Below are positions 59,520-64,000 of a stretch of DNA of 64,000 nucleotides, piece by piece. Position 1 is the stretch's first letter. Each line of letters begins with the position of its first letter. Location of the stretch: contig CM060064.1 of assembly GCA_030533445.1 (NCBI GenBank), positions 23,779,126 to 23,843,125 of the forward strand, read 5' to 3'. This DNA comes from Cyprinodon diabolis (lineage: Eukaryota > Chordata > Actinopteri > Cyprinodontiformes > Cyprinodontidae). Under the pieces are notes generated by a model. That model was not told the DNA's origin. It searched no databases and saw only the letters and a program-made list of their open reading frames with translations. The position numbers and the translations under genes are program-made.

Positions 59520-60430
59520 ACGACCTCTTCTGTTTCTTTTCTCTCATTGTTTATAGTTGGATCACAGTCTGTGCCTATAGCCCTATTTTTATACTGAGGT
59601 CATGTCACCATTTTAGTGGCTCTCAGCCCCATGCTGTAAAGCAGCTTTAAAATATCCTGGACATAGGTTTGTAGCAGCAGCAATAGGCTTTGTTTTCGTG
59701 TGAACTCGGACATCCGCATGCGCAATCCCGATTATTGTCAGTAAATAAATCTTTCAGAGCCCACTGTTATCACGCAATGATTGATCTCCACTGATCTGGG
59801 AAAATATTTCTCGCGGTCCAAATCAAAGTGCGCGCGCGCTTGTAGGTGTGTAATTGCCTCGCGAGGGATGTATGGAATTCCCAGATGTCAAGAAATCCAA
59901 GAAGGCCGCGAAGGTGCGGGCTGGGACTCTGGGAAAGCAGAAGGGACTGGACTGAGTCAATGCAAGGCTATATAACTAAGGGAAACTTACCCATTCTGAG
60001 TGGTTTTGGTGGTATAAAAGTTCATTTTTTTTATGTATTTGAAAAGCAGCCCCTCATGCAGTGTAAAAATGTTCCTTCCCCTTTCTCTCAGAAGAGAGGA
60101 GTTGGCAACTGACACGATGCAGAGGCGCAGAATGAAACCTATTTAGAACAGATGTTAGTATTTTTTAAAAAGTCACGTGAAATGAGCAGATGTTCAGAGT
60201 TTGCAGAGACTCGCCGTGCAGCGCATAGCTCTGCAGAGAGAGCTCCGAGCTGCTGGGCTCCAACGCCACGGCCCTCATACTGAAAACTTAAAAAAAAAAA
60301 ACTCAATGTTCACAAAATCTCATCAAATTTGGGGCTGTGGTGGATTAAAAATGGACTATCTCCAGGAAACAACACAGACTGACCGCCTGCCTTTGCTCAG
60401 ACGACAAAAGGTAAGCTGGAAGAAAGAAAA
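59520..60430. promoter_or_regulatory. Possible regulatory block downstream of twist1
   Basis: The unique-looking sequence is more GC-rich than its flanks (CGCATGCGCAATCCCG, GTGCGCGCGCTTG). Around 60190-60410 a balanced stretch ends at AAAAG|GTAAGC, so a noncoding exon is conceivable. The flanking gene hdac9 in other vertebrates holds twist1 enhancers, but I could not identify hdac9 exons here. Confidence 0.2.
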
Positions 60431-60579
60431 GGGAGAGTCTGCTGCTGCTCATGGCTGTATGGGAAGATATATTAGTTTATTTATTTGACTTTAAAACAAA
60501 ACGAGCAAATGAAGGAATGGATGTTTTTAAAAGAATCCAACACGAAAGGGTTCTGCTCCAGTCAGGCTACTTCATGATA

Positions 60580-60581
<2 letters not shown>

Positions 60582-60642
<61 letters not shown>
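60582..60642. repeat. (TG)30 dinucleotide microsatellite
   Basis: A perfect TG/GT run of 61 bp. ORFs reading Cys-Val repeats across it are artefacts. Confidence 0.97.
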
Positions 60643-60646
<4 letters not shown>

Positions 60647-60649
60647 AAG

Positions 60650-62530
60650 AAAAGAGAGAGAGAGACTGAGACTGTGCGTGGAACAGGAAGGAGGCCCTAA
60701 AAGGGGGAGAGTACCTGAGAATCGGGGCAAAAATGGATCATCAAACTACTCCAAAATAAAAATAAAAAAGCCAATGAAGCAATGAGCCTGACGCACAATA
60801 CAGCAGGCCTGTCAAACATAGATGCTTACCTAGTATCAAATTACATGCCTTCACTTTTTTATTCCAAAAAAAAAAAAAATCCTGTTAACAAAAAAGCTTT
60901 ACCTTTTTACTGTGAAGCTGGAATTATATTACTATTAATATTAATATTATTAATATTATTATTCAGAGGTAGATCAACTGAAGTTATTTTCCTTCTTCTT
61001 TTATTTTTTTCAAAAATAGGTGTTTATAAGTTGAGTATTATTACAGATAAACTGAAAAAAATAATGCAACTGTTTTTTGCATTTACTTACTCATATTTAT
61101 ATACTATAACACAATTGTTTTATGTCCTACCCTGCTAACATGAAACAATTTTGTTAAAATAACTAAATATGATTAAGTAAATGCCAAAAACGGTTACATT
61201 ATTTTTTTTCAGTGTTACAGTTTACCCTTAAAACTTAATAAATATCAAATTTCAGCTATTTTAATACTCTACTTATTTATTCATGGACTGTTTATTTATT
61301 CAAAACGATTTATGACTGCACAGGGCGCATAAGAAGCAGGTGCAAATAAATTCTGTTTGTATAGTAGACATCTGAGAAGCTGAGCTGTGGAAAAAAAACC
61401 ATCCTATAGACTTGAAGCAAAGAGAGAAAGAGAGGAGAAAAAAAAACAGATGATAGGTTAAACTGACAGCAACAGTAAAAACATTCCCTGTTTACTGCTA
61501 CATGCATTATCTGTGTGACTGATTGTATCATGATTGAAATGAGTAAAAAGAAGTGCATTAATATCACAAAAAGGAACATTTAAATGAGTTAAACAATTTC
61601 TTGGTGGACACTTCAGTTATATTAGACTGAAAATATATCTTTGTTAAAATTAATAATATATATTAAAAAAAAAAAACATGAAAGAAATATTGCCAGTATG
61701 CATCTGTTTTCTTCTGTGCTGTAAACTAAAAGTATTTTACAAATAAGTTAAAGAAGACCAACAAAAAAACATCAAGTTTATATATTCAAAGCTTAATGTT
61801 TGCAAAGCTTTAATCCAATAAGATAAAGATACTTGCCTTGGCTTTTGACATTCAGTTCTTTGGGATGTGTGAGTATCAAACACTTGATATATGTATTTTA
61901 TTACCTTGTTTTTTCCTTTTTTTCAGAAATAACCTTTTTATAGAAATAGAAATTTACTTTACGTAAGAACAGGAGTATTTCAGAAAAGCAGGAGTCACTT
62001 TTAATTTCTAACAATAGAATTAATAACAAACAACCCTAACAGCATTGCATTACAATGAAGAGAAAATTAGCCAGCAGTTGATTTTTTCTTAAGCTCTTTT
62101 GAAATTACAATAATTTTTTTTCTCTCAGATCTTTCAGATAAAGAATGGAGGTAATCAGTATCTAACTAAAATTAATTTAAAAAAAGTCTAAATAAACATT
62201 TAAAAGAATACAAACGTGTGTTTGTATTTGTAGTGGAATTTAGTAGCTTATCTAACTTCAGACAAAGTTAAATTAAATTCTGTGCTTCATTTCTTGTGAG
62301 TGAATAAACTGTTGCATTTTCCAAGTTTATTTCTTTTAAAAGGGACTGCAAAAATATTGAGCAAAAACCTCTCTGTCTTTCTTTAAAAAAAAACTCTTAT
62401 TTGATCAACTGGAAAATACTGCAACGTTTTTGTCTAATAAGCGCCTATTTGTAACAAATGGTTGCACACAAAATTAAAAAGATAAGATCTTAGGATTGTT
62501 CAAGAAAAGCAAAACAAACATTTTGGTTGA
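60650..62530. other. AT-rich intergenic DNA, nothing recognised
   Basis: Low-complexity AT-rich sequence with ATT repeats near 60935-60965 and many homopolymers. The 118- and 89-residue ORFs are rich in Phe, Leu and Ile because of composition and match nothing known. Confidence 0.45.
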
Positions 62531-62539
62531 ATCACAAAA

Positions 62540-63230
62540 ATCCCAGAGTGTCAATTTAAAGGCTACTTTGAGGCCTGTTGTTACACGCTGCACTGAATAA
62601 ATGAGTGATTACATCTGAAAAGTGAAGAAGTCACAGAAAGCGGTATAAAGACTACAAAAATGTGACGCTAGGAGGCTGGTATGTGATCAGACTGCACTCA
62701 GTATATCCAAATGACACAGGACAGAGTGCACACCTTGTGTTTAACCTTTGTTTTGCGTGATGTGTGCCACCCATGCTGCAGAACAGACACGGATCGGTGT
62801 ATTTTAGAGGTATACACAATGATGTCACGGACAGGAAAGGGGCTGGAAAAAGGCTTGGCACCTTTAGGAATTGGCCAGATCTCTTCCCCGAATTGGCTCA
62901 GCAGATACACTGGAATAATAAACAGGCAATCAGAAGGCAGCGTGAGAGTACACAAAGGCACTGCAAAAGTTTGCAGATAATAAAAGCAGATCTTTTACTT
63001 GAGGGAGATGATTATTTGTGCTCCTCAGTTGTTCATAAATAGAGGGCCCCTTACAGGAAGTATAAACATACAGATGAAGTGGAGTCCAAAGCAGTGATTT
63101 CAAACGGTTCTGTTTATGTTCAATCAGGTCCGGGTGGAACTTTAGCCTTGGGCTTAGCATGAAGCACAAAGGATTGTTTCCTGAGGGAAGAAGGGAAGTT
63201 TTAAAACCAAGCACTGTTTCTCATACAATT
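62540..63230. promoter_or_regulatory. Candidate conserved noncoding block downstream of twist1
   Basis: About 690 bp of repeat-free, balanced sequence lie in otherwise AT-rich DNA. It has several overlapping short ORFs on both strands, none protein-like. It lies 3.6-4.3 kb past the twist1 poly(A) site. Enhancer function is inferred from composition and the known location of twist1 enhancers on this side of the gene in mammals. Confidence 0.25.
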
Positions 63231-63239
63231 CATTTTTAA

Positions 63240-64000
63240 AAAGTTCAATCATCAGTATGCAACGCAAAGACTAATGAAAATGTTAAACTGTATATATTGT
63301 TATGCAATTAAGCATATTAAGCTCTTCCCTTATTATTATAGTTCTCCTTGGAGTGGCTGAAAATGTATGTACCTAGTAATTATCATGTGTCTTTTTATTC
63401 AGCAGTTGTAGCTCCTTATAGTGATATATAGCTTTATCATCAGTGGTGATTGCTTACCTTTTTCTTTTCTCCTTGAGTTTAAACAAGTGACATAAAATAA
63501 TAATTGATTTCAATAGTAGGAACGAGATTTTAAATACAGAATTGTTGTATGTTTCAAAAATGACATCTCTGATTGGTTGATGAGACATTGTCATGTCTCG
63601 TTTCCTCAGAGCTCCGGCTGCCTGAGAACAGCTCTGTTCTAAAACAGGATCCTCACTTAATCAGTCAGAACTAAAGTTGGTCATTTAAGGGCTTTTTAAT
63701 TGCTTCAATTGCATTAGTTTAATTTTACATGACAATTTGTTTTTGTTTTTCCTTTCATGCATTGATATATTAAGCATCCCTAAGTGACTTTTTGAATAAT
63801 ATTCTTTGTTTTAAAATTAATCCAGGAGCCATCCAAAGCGGATTTCTGTCTAAAAATGTGACACTTTGGTCTAGAATGGGCAGCTGCTACCTCTCATTAT
63901 ACAATAAACCTATTGCTACATAGATTGCACTGATATTCCTCTGATGGGTGAGATAGGAAACTACTTAATCTAGTTTGGGGCACGCTAAGGTGTTGGGATA
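63240..64000. other. Intergenic DNA at the window end
   Basis: No gene, RNA or repeat recognised. No exon of hdac9, the expected neighbour on the opposite strand, was seen. Confidence 0.35.

Noticed and set aside
62652..63214. Five overlapping ORFs of 69-94 residues, considered as terminal hdac9 exons
   Set aside because: None resembles the HDAC9 catalytic domain or C-terminus, and frames overlap on both strands. Better explained as noncoding balanced DNA.

Overview
The window looks like a teleost fish chromosome segment. It is AT-rich, has spliced vertebrate genes with ordinary GT-AG introns, and carries teleost-type repeats: tRNA-derived SINEs, Tc1-like elements, a TTAA-flanked MITE, L1-type LINE debris and long tetranucleotide microsatellites. 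I recognise three protein-coding genes, all on the plus strand: sp8 (12172-13907), macc1 (24191-28837) and twist1 (57732-58241). Exact species and the a/b paralogue letters cannot be settled from the sequence alone.

Layout. 1-12 kb is the region upstream of sp8. It mixes repeats (0.25-0.54, 1.3, 2.6-3.3, 5.5-6.3 kb and a (TCTA)40 run at 8.0 kb) with repeat-free, homeobox-motif-rich blocks that look like candidate conserved enhancers. sp8 has a 7-codon first exon, a 377-bp intron and one large exon with three C2H2 fingers; its poly(A) signal is near 14.8 kb. 14.9-20.8 kb is AT-rich and largely featureless. A probable macc1 promoter with an ACTACA-type ZNF143 site and a noncoding first exon lies at 20.87-21.08 kb. 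Four coding exons at 24.2-28.8 kb encode an 844-residue MACC1. 29.4-57.4 kb is a gene-poor interval holding SINE, LINE, hAT-like, Tc1-like and MITE copies, a 1.5-kb 39-bp minisatellite and a 291-bp GATA run. twist1 is a single coding exon with a TATA-like and CCAAT promoter, two upstream ORFs and a recognisable 3' end. 58.9-64 kb shows only a MITE, a (TG)n run and possible regulatory blocks.

How the genes relate. sp8 (limb, fin and forebrain zinc-finger factor) and twist1 (mesoderm and neural-crest bHLH factor) are developmental regulators; macc1 is an endocytic/signalling adaptor-like protein. The order and common orientation sp8-macc1-twist1 match human 7p21 read in reverse, but here they span about 46 kb and I see no abcb5, itgb8, tmem196, polr1f or ferd3l between them. 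That fits gene loss on one copy of a duplicated teleost locus. The most unusual sequence is the 39-bp minisatellite 5.5-7 kb upstream of twist1, whose units carry CRE-like (TGACGTCA) and AP-1-like (TGACTCA) cores.
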